Source of the DNA: Agarivorans gilvus
GTDB lineage: Bacteria; Pseudomonadota; Gammaproteobacteria; Enterobacterales; Celerinatantimonadaceae
Direction of reading: 5' to 3'
Length of the DNA: 64,000 nt
Assembly: GCF_001420915.1 (NCBI RefSeq)
Contig: NZ_CP013021.1
Location: 2,325,001 to 2,389,000 of the forward strand
How positions within the stretch are numbered: position 1 is the stretch's first letter; every line of letters begins with the position of its first letter. The notes beneath the pieces were generated by a model. That model made no database searches and was not told the DNA's origin. It saw only the letters and a program-made list of their open reading frames with translations. This document shows positions 35,517-42,942 of the stretch, one piece after another. Position numbers and translations under genes: made by a program.

Positions 35517-35531
35517 CTCTCACCATATTTA

Positions 35532-36419
35532 CTAAAAATAGAAACCGTTTGTTTTCATACTATTCAAAGCTTTCATCTTATCAATTTTCATACCTAGATT
35601 TGTTATATCGTCCTGCGCTTTCCTTTCAGTGTATTCATTGACAGAATCAATAATCTTTTTGCTTATTTGATACTTAGTATCTAGAAAATTAAATGCTGTG
35701 TTGAACGCAAATGCAACTGTTACACCGATTGCAAAGGGTATTATTGTTACAGTCGTTAAAATAGCTGCTGCAGAAGCAAATAAGAAACCTAAGCAAGCAG
35801 ACACCGCTGCTTTAGTTATATCAGCCGATATGTCAACAACCCAATTGCTAAGAAGATAGTCTTGCTTTAGCGTGAGTTCCAAAGTGTGGTGGGATACTGA
35901 AAAAACAACTGAAATTAATACGCCTCCACGAGCAGATGCTTTAAGTCCTTGCTGACCTATACCTAATGACAGCATCTTCGTGTTGGTTGAGAGGTAGCGA
36001 GTTCCTTTAATCAATGTTCTAAGTTTATGATTACCCTTAAAACTAATGTAGCTTTTGGCGCCATTTTGAGTGATTTCGTATTTACCTAAAATACTCCCAC
36101 CCCGCTGCATGTCTAGCGCTAGCACTCCCATGGTTTTTACATCTAATACTTGGCCTGCGAACTGGTTCGTGAGACTAGCGGCAGTAAGAACTAACTTTTG
36201 AGCGAGCTCCGATAGGCCTAAGTCTTCCAATTTCTGACTAATCGCGGTTTGCTCAAGCCCTTGGCTTTGCTGTTTGGCTAACCATAGTGCGAAAAACTGC
36301 GGGCCATGAAGCACATAGAGGTCGACTTCTTTCATCTCTGAAGCTCTAAGTTTGCTCAAGCAAGCATCACGTTTAGCTTTATTTCGTTGGGACAAACATT
36401 GAAATTGATTTTTGGCCAC
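35532..36419 (-). CDS. Toxin-like protein with variable hydrophobic C-terminus, intact copy (D)
   Basis: 295 residues from a GTG at 36419, with AGGAG nine bases upstream. Residues 1-200 are soluble and almost identical to copy A (HGPQFFALWLAKQQSQGLEQ; RGGSILGKYEITQNGAKSYI; NHKLRTLIKGTRYLSTNTKM). Residues about 204-245 form a hydrophobic hairpin (KAAVSACLGFLFASAAAILT, then IIPFAIGVTVAFAFNTAF). The last 45 are a polar helix ending MKIDKMKALNSMKTNGFYF, whose pattern is shared by all copies. No signal peptide. I have a vague memory of related uncharacterised proteins but cannot name a family. A conserved N-terminus plus swapped hydrophobic C-terminus with a membrane-protein partner suggests a pore-forming polymorphic toxin or effector; delivery route unknown. 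Confidence 0.65.
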   Translation of the reverse strand: MAKNQFQCLSQRNKAKRDACLSKLRASEMKEVDLYVLHGPQFFALWLAKQQSQGLEQTAISQKLEDLGLSELAQKLVLTAASLTNQFAGQVLDVKTMGVLALDMQRGGSILGKYEITQNGAKSYISFKGNHKLRTLIKGTRYLSTNTKMLSLGIGQQGLKASARGGVLISVVFSVSHHTLELTLKQDYLLSNWVVDISADITKAAVSACLGFLFASAAAILTTVTIIPFAIGVTVAFAFNTAFNFLDTKYQISKKIIDSVNEYTERKAQDDITNLGMKIDKMKALNSMKTNGFYF

Positions 36420-36857
36420 TGCAATTATCTCCTATAAGTTGCAGGGCTAAATAGTAAACACCAATAATGACAAAGTAAACAATAAGGTTTGCCGAATTAC
36501 ATGACTTATGTTGATTGATTCCCAGTAAGAGACCTTATTAATCAACTACTCGGCCATAAATGCACCTCTGCCTTAGCTAAATGTCGCAGCCTGCCCACAG
36601 CGCTTAGTTGCCCTCGTTCATTTTTGTTTAATCATCAGCCATGTTAAAGCTTTTTCCGCCGAGTTTGGCTAGGACTAAGCTAACCCACCCTGTTAAACTC
36701 ATATCATTAAATTACTTAGGTTTTTTGAGCTTTAGCCTCGGTTAACGAGAGCCATAAGGTGTTATTATGGGTTTTGTTTTTATGGTGGGTGCCTCTATTA
36801 GTTTCGCTCTAGACGCTAGCTTGTAGGAACAATCAATGCAGAGTTGCGGCGGATTAT
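36420..36857. other. Promoter segment of toxin-like copy D (duplicated)
   Basis: A gene-free leader that repeats the leader of copy A (40292-40660) at high identity over about 370 bases. It includes the ribosome site, the AT-rich stretch at 36445-36500 and the boundary repeat at 36725-36749. It probably holds the promoter of the copy-D unit. Confidence 0.55.
36725..36749. repeat. Array boundary repeat, copy 2
   Basis: Same 25-base word as at 33111, between the end of the copy-C membrane gene and the leader of toxin-like copy D. It divides the array into two units. Confidence 0.75.
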
Positions 36858-37405
36858 CTATTTCACCTGTTCTCTATCGGCAAGGAGCTTGGCTATTTTA
36901 GCGGGCTCACCTCTGTAGCCGTATCTAGCTAATTTGTCGACTTCTGGGTCGTTGCACAGACTAAAGTCTTTTACCCAAGCGTCAATGCTAACTGACCCCA
37001 TGAGTAATGTGAAAGGAGGACAAGGTTGATAGCCATGTTGCTCAGCAATTTTTTCAATACGGGATTTTTCTAGGGATTGGCCAGGCAAGATAATTAGAAT
37101 GCTAAAAATAGCCACTACCGTTAGAGTTTTGACAGATAGATGTTTAGGTCCTAAATGTAAATTCCTTTTTTTAAACAGGTGTATTGCCATAACATAAATA
37201 TCGATAGTGAAAGAAATAAGATAATTCCAGCAATAGGTATCAAGTAACCACTATCAAGGTAGATGACTGGATAGTTTTGTTTTATCTGGGTAGATAAAAA
37301 AGTGAGTTCACCGGTACAAAATAGCATTAACAAACATAAGACAAATAGACTCATGAAAAACAAAAAGCCTAATAGAAATGTTCGAGTTGTATACTTTTTT
37401 TTCAT
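36858..37405 (-). pseudogene. Immunity-like 3-TM membrane protein, frameshifted copy (C)
   Basis: The frames 37405-37151 and 37190-36858 together give a full-length family member. The N-terminal part has two helices (FLLGFLFFMSLFVLCLLML; IPIAGIILFLSLSIFMLW); the second has the third helix and the cysteine tail. The break is at a T7 run (37166-37172, A7 on the coding strand); one more base joins LKK to RNLHLGPKHLS. It follows toxin-like copy C by 13 bases. Confidence 0.6.
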
Positions 37406-37417
37406 TGTTATCGTGCT

Positions 37418-38036
37418 CTAGAAAAAACTAAATACGGAGCTTTTCATGCTGTTAATTGCTTTCATCTTCTCTATATCTTGATTTAGCTTATACATACTTT
37501 TACTAGTGGATCCTTCCACTTTTTGATTTAAAGATTATATAAGTTTTTCTTTTATTTGAAATTTATTTTCAATGCTAGTCAATAATTTCTGGATAACAAA
37601 AGCCGCAATAACTCCAGCGATTACGGGGGTAACAACAACACTAGAACCAACGGTTAAAGACCCCGCTACAACGCCTAAACAAGCAGCTACTGAGGCTTTT
37701 ACCACATCAGACCCTACATCTACCACCCAATTGGTCGCCAAGTAGTCTTTTTTAAGTACTAACTCCAAAGTGTGGTGGGATACTGAAAAAACAACTGAAA
37801 TTAATACACCTCCACGAGCAGATGCTTTAAGTCCTTGCTGACCTATACTTAATGACAGCATCTTCGTGTTAGTTGAGAGGTAGTGAGTCCCTCTAATCAA
37901 TGTTCTAAGTTTATGATTAACCTTAAAACTAATGTAGCTTTTGGCGCCATTTTGAGTAATTTCGTATTTACCTAAAATACTCCCACCCCGCTGCATGTCT
38001 AGCGCTAGCACTCCCATGGTTTTTACATCTATTACT
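37418..38036 (-). pseudogene. Toxin-like gene copy C, truncated at 5' end and interrupted by a stop
   Basis: The coding match to copies A and D begins abruptly at VIDVKTMGVLALDMQRGG (residue ~91 of the intact protein); sequence to the right is unrelated, with a junction at GGCC, 38038-38042. The C-terminal region is its own version: KASVAACLGVVAGSLTVGSS then VIAGVIAAFVIQKLL. After EKL an in-frame TAA (37535-37537) interrupts, but the same frame continues as SLNQKVEG...DIEKMKAINSMKSSVFSFF to TAG at 37418-37420, the family C-terminus. With no start and one nonsense codon it should be inactive unless recombined. Confidence 0.65.
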
Positions 38037-38042
38037 TGGCCC

Positions 38043-38085
38043 TAAATATTGAGAAAAATGGGAAGAGTCGTCTATTTGGATTCTC
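38043..38085 (-). other. Recombination tag after immunity-like copy B
   Basis: The ~45 bases following the copy-B stop match those following copy F (33601-33660) and encode QIDDSSHFSQYL in one frame. At copy B this is fused, one base out of frame, to the truncated toxin-like copy C; at copy F it continues into a different gene end. The shared tag marks a crossover point. Confidence 0.45.
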
Positions 38086-38614
38086 TATTAGCAAGCAGCT
38101 TGGCAATTTGGGCGGGTTCGCCGGGATATCCGTACCTAGCTAATTTATCTACTTCTGGGTCATTACACAAACTAAAGTCTTTTACCCAAGCGTCAATGCT
38201 AACTGAACCCATGAGTAATGTGAAAGGAGGACAGGGTTGGTAACCATGTTGTTCTGCAATTTTCTCAATACGGTTTTTTTCTATAGATTGACCAGGAAGT
38301 ATGAAGAGAAAGCCGATGACAGCAACTACTGTAAAGGCTTTTGTTGAAAGGTGATTTGGGCCTAAACTCAAATCAAATCGTTTCAAACAAATATATTGCC
38401 AGAACATAAATAATCCAGCCGATAGTAAAACAACTGAAGCACCAATCATTCCAAAATACCGGGAGTCTAAGTAAACCACTTTATAATCGTTGTTGAGCTG
38501 ATAACTTAAATACCCAAGTGTATTATCGCTTACTAACAGGAAGCTTGATAGTAGGCACAAAGCGAAGCAAGCTAGTGAAGTTATTATGGCCTTTAGGGGA
38601 GATAGTTTAACCAC
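38072..38614 (-). CDS. Immunity-like 3-TM membrane protein, intact copy (B)
   Basis: 180 residues from a GTG start with AGGAAG four bases upstream, inside the end of the preceding toxin-like remnant (stop at 38623). Three helices (about 8-28, 50-75 and 90-107) and the conserved tail GYQPCPPFTLLMGSVSIDAW, FSLCNDPEVDKLARYGYPGE. The last ~150 bases are nearly identical to copy F, while the N-terminal half differs, so the gene is a mosaic. Its toxin partner survives only as a 3' remnant. Immunity role inferred. Confidence 0.65.
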   Translation of the reverse strand: MVKLSPLKAIITSLACFALCLLSSFLLVSDNTLGYLSYQLNNDYKVVYLDSRYFGMIGASVVLLSAGLFMFWQYICLKRFDLSLGPNHLSTKAFTVVAVIGFLFILPGQSIEKNRIEKIAEQHGYQPCPPFTLLMGSVSIDAWVKDFSLCNDPEVDKLARYGYPGEPAQIAKLLANRESK

Positions 38615-38622
38615 GGTACTTC

Positions 38623-38790
38623 CTAAAAGAGTTGGTATGTAGATTGGTTCATGCTCGATACTGCCCTCATTGTATCTATTTTCTGATTTAGCTCTTTGAT
38701 TTCGTTTGTAGCCGAAATTTCTGCAGATCGATTTAAACTAGCGACTGTATTTTCTTTTAGTTTCTGCCGCTTTAGGTGTGTGTTTTTATC
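38623..38790 (-). pseudogene. 3' remnant of toxin-like gene (copy B) fused to an immunity-gene 5' scrap
   Basis: In one minus-strand frame 38766-38623 encodes KLKENTVASLNRSAEI, then KELNQKIDTMRAVSSMNQST and YQLF before TAG. This matches the family C-terminal pattern (KINQMKAISDMNNSPYNFF). Just right of it, about 38767-38790, the DNA matches the first codons of immunity-like copy E. Two unrelated ends are thus joined, a footprint of deletion by recombination. Confidence 0.55.
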
Positions 38791-38841
38791 ACTCTAGACG
38801 CTAGCTTGTAGGAACATCAATGTAGAGTTGCGGCGGATTAT

Positions 38842-39390
38842 CTATTTCACCTGTGCTCTATCGGCAAGGAGCTTGGCTATTTTAGCAGGCTCACCTCTGT
38901 AGCCGTATCTAGCTAATTTGTCGACTTCTGGGTCGTTGCACAGACTAAAGTCTTTTACCCAAGCGTCAACCGTCAGAGAGTTCATAAGTAATGTAAAAGG
39001 TGGACAAGGTTGATAGCCATTTTTCTCTGCAATTTTTGCTAAACGGGACATTTCTATTGATTGGCCCGGAAAAATGAAAAGAAAGCCGATTATTATTGCC
39101 AGCGCAAAAGCTTTAGTTGAGTTATTTTTTAAACTGAGCGGAGCTGTACCTTTTATTGTATTTCTAAACTGCCAAAGCATGAACAAAGCTCCAGTTAGAG
39201 TTGTTATTGCTCCACCAATGTAACCAGTATATTTAGCATCTAAATAAATAACAGGAAACTTACTAATCAATTGATTTTGAGTTGCACTAACCATATCCGT
39301 CAGGAAAAGTAACCCACAACTTATAAAAAAAAGACTAATAAAAACTAAGAATCCTAGAAGCGATTTCTTGGTTGTTTGTTTCGTTGTCAT
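38842..39390 (-). CDS. Immunity-like 3-TM membrane protein, intact copy (A)
   Basis: 182 residues with three helices (about 11-31, 52-74 and 92-109) and the conserved tail (GYQPCPPFTLLMNSLTVDAW, FSLCNDPEVDKLARYGYRGE). It starts 11 bases after the stop of toxin-like copy A with AGG upstream, so the two are probably coupled. The 3' flank (GCTTGTAGGAAC...) is shared with copy C. Immunity function inferred from pairing, topology and co-variation. Confidence 0.65.
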   Translation of the reverse strand: MTTKQTTKKSLLGFLVFISLFFISCGLLFLTDMVSATQNQLISKFPVIYLDAKYTGYIGGAITTLTGALFMLWQFRNTIKGTAPLSLKNNSTKAFALAIIIGFLFIFPGQSIEMSRLAKIAEKNGYQPCPPFTLLMNSLTVDAWVKDFSLCNDPEVDKLARYGYRGEPAKIAKLLADRAQVK

Positions 39391-39401
39391 TTTAGGCTGA
39401 C

Positions 39402-40291
39402 CTAGAAAAAATTATAAGGCGAATTGTTCATATCACTAATCGCTTTCATTTGATTAATTTTTAGATTCATTTTATCTATATCTTTATCCAATGATTTTTT
39501 GGCCGATTTATTGAGTTCTTTGAGCAGCTTGGCTTTTAAATCGTAAGCGCTCGCAGTTTCAGTTAATAAGCCTTGAACAATAAATGCAGCAATAACCCCG
39601 CGGCTACGGGAAGCACAACGATACCGAATGTTGATACAGCGATAGAGCCTACTATGTAGCCAAAGACCGCAGCGACCGAAGCGATAACTATGTCTGCGGA
39701 AATATCTACCACCCAATTGGTCATCAAGTAGTCTTTTTTTAGTACTAACTCCAAAGTGTGGTGGGATACTGAAAAAACAACTGAAATTAATACGCCTCCA
39801 CGAGCAGATGCTTTAAGTCCTTGCTGACCAATACCTAATGACAGCATCTTCGTGTTGGTTGAGAGGTAGCGAGTTCCTTTAATCAATGTTCTAAGTTTAT
39901 GATTACCCTTAAAACTAATGTAGCTTTTGGCGCCATTTTGAGTAATTTCGTATTTACCTAAAATACTCCCGCCACGCTGCATGTCTAGCGCTAGCACTCC
40001 CATGGTTTTTACATCTAATACTTGGCCTGCGAACTGGTTCGTGAGACTAGTGGCAGTAAGAACTAACTTTTGAGCGAGCTCCGATAGGCCTAAGTCTTCC
40101 AATTTCTGACTAATCGCGGTTTGCTCAAGCCCTTGGCTTTGCTGTTTGGCTAACCATAGTGCGAAAAACTGCGGGCCATGAAGCACATAGAGGTCGACTT
40201 CTTTCATCTCTGAAGCTCTAAGTTTGCTCAAGCAAGCATCACGTTTAGCTTTATTTCGTTGGGACAAACATTGAAATTGATTTTTGGCCAC
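39402..40291 (-). pseudogene. Toxin-like protein copy A, frameshifted near the hydrophobic hairpin
   Basis: The first frame (40291-39563) is almost identical to intact copy D for ~180 residues, then has its own hydrophobic hairpin (ASVAAVFGYIVGSIAVSTFG, IVVLPVAAG). It runs out of frame at a C4 run, 39596-39599. One more base continues it as VIAAFIVQGLLTETASAYDL and then the family C-terminus KINQMKAISDMNNSPYNFF to TAG at 39402. The repaired protein would have about 296 residues. It starts with GTG behind AGGAG like copy D. It may be intact in the living strain if the missing base is a sequencing error. Confidence 0.65.
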
Positions 40292-40660
40292 TGCAATTAT
40301 CTCCTATAAGTTGCAGGGCTAAATAGTAAACACCAATAATGACAAAGTAAACAATAAGGTTTGCCGAATTACATGACTTATGTTGATTTAACCCCAGTAA
40401 GAGGCTTTGTTAATCAACTACTCGGCCATAAATGCACCTCTGACTTAGCTAGATGCCGCAGCCAGCTCACAGCGCTTAGTTGCCCTCGTTCATTTTTTGC
40501 CTAATCATCAGCCATGTTAAAGCTTTGCATGTCTAGATTATGGCTAAGACTAAGTTAATCCCCCTGTTAAACTCATATCGTTAACTTACTTAGGATTTTT
40601 GAGCTTTAGCCTCGGTTAACTAGAACCAAAAGATGTTATTGTTAGTTTTGTTTTTTTAGC
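39752..40660 (-). repeat. ~900-base direct repeat with 35880-36790
   Basis: The leader and the first ~180 codons of toxin-like copies A and D are near-identical DNA, offset by 3,872 bases in the same orientation. Identity drops sharply where the hydrophobic C-termini begin. This is a recent duplication or ongoing gene conversion. Confidence 0.8.
40599..40620. repeat. Array boundary repeat, copy 3
   Basis: 22 bases identical to copies 1 and 2, followed by a one-base difference (TAG for GAG). It marks the right end of the array. Confidence 0.7.
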
Positions 40661-40760
40661 ATATAGCGCTAGTTAATTCTAAAGAGCCTGTTATAGATAT
40701 TTGTGTAAGCGAAGGCCGCTTTCCGTCGTATGAGAAATTAATTTTTGAAATGGAGATTCT

Positions 40761-41234
40761 ATGTTTGGCATTCATAAAGTGAAGGTTGTTGATTTGTTCA
40801 TCGAATCCGAGAAGAAGCAGGTAATTCCATTTACAGCTTCTTGCGCTGTATACCTTACGCAGAAGTTGATTGATTTAAAGCTGACCTATGCAACAGGAGA
40901 AAAGAAATCAGGCTTCTTTGGAGGCATGATAAATAAGGATATTAATTATAGAAACAGTGGATTGGATGATTGGGAGATCATTTCAAATCTTGATGGATCT
41001 GAATCCGCTGCCAAACTAAAAGGCCTTGGAGTTGCTTCGCTGGTTGGGTATGGGTTAGCGGGACCAGCTGGTGCCGTCGTAACAGGATTACTCTCCGCTA
41101 ACAAGAAGGATATTCCAATTATGCTCGTGCATAAGCCTTCAAAACAAGCTTTCCATTGCATGGCCAAACATAACTTTGCAAAAGAAGTTCAAGAGAGTGA
41201 ATGGGTAAGAGATGTTGTTGAATCACAAAAGTAA
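40761..41234 (+). CDS. Hypothetical protein with glycine-zipper segment
   Basis: 157 residues. The N-terminal half is soluble (HKVKVVDLFIESEKKQVIPF). Residues about 85-115 form a glycine-rich hydrophobic stretch (LGVASLVGYGLAGPAGAVVT) like a glycine zipper that could insert in a membrane. I do not recognise the family. GGAG lies seven bases before the ATG. It is transcribed opposite to the toxin-like array and its stop touches an attC-like site, so it may be an integron cassette gene or a remnant of one. Confidence 0.6.
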   Translation: MFGIHKVKVVDLFIESEKKQVIPFTASCAVYLTQKLIDLKLTYATGEKKSGFFGGMINKDINYRNSGLDDWEIISNLDGSESAAKLKGLGVASLVGYGLAGPAGAVVTGLLSANKKDIPIMLVHKPSKQAFHCMAKHNFAKEVQESEWVRDVVESQK

Positions 41235-41274
41235 GCTAACAAACACATCAAGTCGCTGTAATAAGATGTTATGC
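41234..41274 (+). repeat. Short attC-like site
   Basis: AGCTAACAAACACATC at the left pairs with GATGTTATGC at the right around a 15-base loop. Only 41 bases, shorter than most attC sites, but with both core-like ends and placed between two small same-strand genes. Confidence 0.45.
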
Positions 41275-41323
41275 CATCAGTATCAACTTACTGATGTCGC
41301 ATAAAAAACATAAAGGAAAAGCT

Positions 41324-41689
41324 ATGAAATGGATTCTGTTGGTAAAGCCAATAGTTGTAATTGTACTTTTGTGGGCTACAGGTAGATTCTCTCTTTGGTT
41401 ACAAAATTATTCTGATCTATCAGAACTATCACTTATGACATTGCTAACGATGTCCTTCATTCTGAGCATACTTCTTCCTAATATTAACCAGCTAAAGTCT
41501 TTTTCAATCGCAAAAGGTGAAATTATTCTTCAACAAGTCACTGAAAAAGAAGAAAACGTAAAGCAGGTAGCCATAGCAACAGCTAGAGTTGCTCGTTTAC
41601 TTGAAAAAGAAGCTTTAATATTGCCTTTAGATGGTACTCCAAGTGAAATCATCCCCGCAATTGAAAAATTAGAAGAACTGGTTAAGTAG
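41324..41689 (+). CDS. Hypothetical two-helix membrane protein (cassette)
   Basis: 121 residues from the ATG at 41324, chosen because AAGGAAAAGCT precedes it; an in-frame ATG at 41294 has no ribosome site. Two membrane helices (about 4-22, ILLVKPIVVIVLLWATG, and 37-53, LLTMSFILSILLP) are followed by a cytoplasmic helix-rich tail (TEKEENVKQVAIATARVARL). Family unknown. It sits between an attC-like site and a Vibrio-type repeat in the same orientation, as expected for a gene cassette. Confidence 0.6.
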   Translation: MKWILLVKPIVVIVLLWATGRFSLWLQNYSDLSELSLMTLLTMSFILSILLPNINQLKSFSIAKGEIILQQVTEKEENVKQVAIATARVARLLEKEALILPLDGTPSEIIPAIEKLEELVK

Positions 41690-41691
41690 TG

Positions 41692-41765
41692 GCATAACAA
41701 AACGTTCAAGAGCGATACGTAACGCATGGCAATTTTTGTTTGCGTTAAGTTAAGTGTTTATGGCG
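41692..41765 (+). repeat. Vibrio-type attC repeat (left part preserved)
   Basis: It starts GCATAACAAAACGTTCAAGA, then ACGTAACGCATGGCAATTTT and GCGTTAAGTTAAGTGTTTA. This is the order and wording of Vibrio superintegron repeats as I recall them (TAACAAACGC-TTCAAGA-AACGCGTGGCATTTTT). The right-hand core is not evident, so the element is probably truncated. Confidence 0.7.
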
Positions 41766-41917
41766 GATAGATAAACCAGACATATATGGGCGTCCGGTAA
41801 TTGGCGGCTAATCCTAAGCCCCGAAAACCTCAGCATTAGCTAGCGTCTCAAGAGCCACAGCCCAAGTTATCAGCCCTTCCCCACGGCAATTTCTATTATT
41901 ACCAAAAGCCACCTTAC

Positions 41918-42787
41918 TTACAGGCTACCCAGCTCGGCAAATTGGCTATGCGCCGCTTCAATGGCGTTAATTCGCGCCGCGGCATCAGGGCTTTGCTCAA
42001 TCAATTGGGTAATCAACAGATTTAAAATACTCATCACGCTGGTGTAGGAATCGAAGGTGGATGCACTGTGGATCACGCAGCTAATCTTCCAACTGGCGTA
42101 CTTTTCTAAGGATGCTGCGGTAGGGTCGCTAATTAAGGCGATTTGAGTCTGTTTATCTTTGGCATGCTGAATAATTTTTTCAAGCAGTGGGGTGCGTCGG
42201 CGCATACCAAAAATAATCAACAGATCATCGGGGCCAATATTAAACAGCTCTTCGGAAATGGTCTGATTGGCTCCCGGATGCAAGCTCACATTGTCGCGAA
42301 TAATCGACAATTGGCGATGAAAATACTCGGCCAAGAAACGGTTATTACGATAACCAATTACCAACACTCTTTTCTTCGAGCTAAGGGCTTTTATTAAGGA
42401 GCGAAAGCTGGCCACATCGATGCTCTCAAGCGAGCGTTGCAGGTTGGTTTGCTCGCGGTCCAAATGTTTAGTCACTAGGTCACTGACTTTGGCATCTTTG
42501 CTGTCTGATTTGTAAGAGCTCTGATAATTAAGCGCGCCCCAGTTTTTGGCCTCTCGCGCCTGACGCCGCGCATCGCTGAAATCTTTATAGCCTAGGCGAC
42601 TAAAAAAGCGGGTGGCCGCGGCTTTAGAGGTTTTAGCCAGTTCGCACAGCTCGGAGGCTGAATAATCCGCCACATCCCCCGGAAAGGATAACAGTAAGTC
42701 GGCTAAGCGCTTTTCAGAAGGGGGCATGTTTTCGTAATGCTCTCTGATTCTGGTATCCAAGGGGTTGGAACTGTTGGGGTTATTCAT
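41918..42787 (-). CDS. RpiR/MurR-family transcriptional regulator
   Basis: 289 residues from the ATG at 42787, chosen because TGAGG lies eight bases upstream; the longer frame to 42850 has no such site. The N-terminal helix-turn-helix (SEKRLADLLLSFPGDVADYS, CELAKTSKAAATRFFSRLGY, about residues 22-70) is followed by a SIS sugar-phosphate-isomerase-like domain (KKRVLVIGYRNNRFLAEYFH; DDLLIIFGMRRRT). RpiR proteins usually sense phosphorylated metabolites. It is divergent from the carbamoylase genes, so it is their likely regulator; the ligand is unknown and the association with amide metabolism is unusual but known. Confidence 0.9.
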   Translation of the reverse strand: MNNPNSSNPLDTRIREHYENMPPSEKRLADLLLSFPGDVADYSASELCELAKTSKAAATRFFSRLGYKDFSDARRQAREAKNWGALNYQSSYKSDSKDAKVSDLVTKHLDREQTNLQRSLESIDVASFRSLIKALSSKKRVLVIGYRNNRFLAEYFHRQLSIIRDNVSLHPGANQTISEELFNIGPDDLLIIFGMRRRTPLLEKIIQHAKDKQTQIALISDPTAASLEKYASWKISCVIHSASTFDSYTSVMSILNLLITQLIEQSPDAAARINAIEAAHSQFAELGSL

Positions 42788-42942
42788 CGAGGCCTCATGT
42801 TTATGGTACTTATTTTTTAATACCAAGGATAATCGAAAATAAATTAACAAAAAAGGCTTGTCTAAATGAAAACATAGTTTTAAAGTTCTTTCATATGGTA
42901 ATTTTGTTTCAAACTGAGTTAATACAGTTTCAAGGACAGGCT

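Noticed and set aside
35532..36419. CdiA, Rhs or LXG toxin front
   Set aside because: The N-terminus lacks a TPS signal, YD repeats, LXG or PAAR/VgrG features and has no signal peptide.
37331..37600. toxin-like copy C stop at 37535 as a sixth-type homopolymer error
   Set aside because: The frame resumes unchanged after the TAA, so it is a nonsense codon rather than an indel.
33111..41765. Prophage or integrative element
   Set aside because: No integrase, capsid, portal, terminase or tail gene and no tRNA or attachment site is visible.
42838..42942. Sigma-54 promoter before the L-carbamoylase gene
   Set aside because: No GG-N10-GC pair with consensus flanks; control by the divergent RpiR regulator is more likely.
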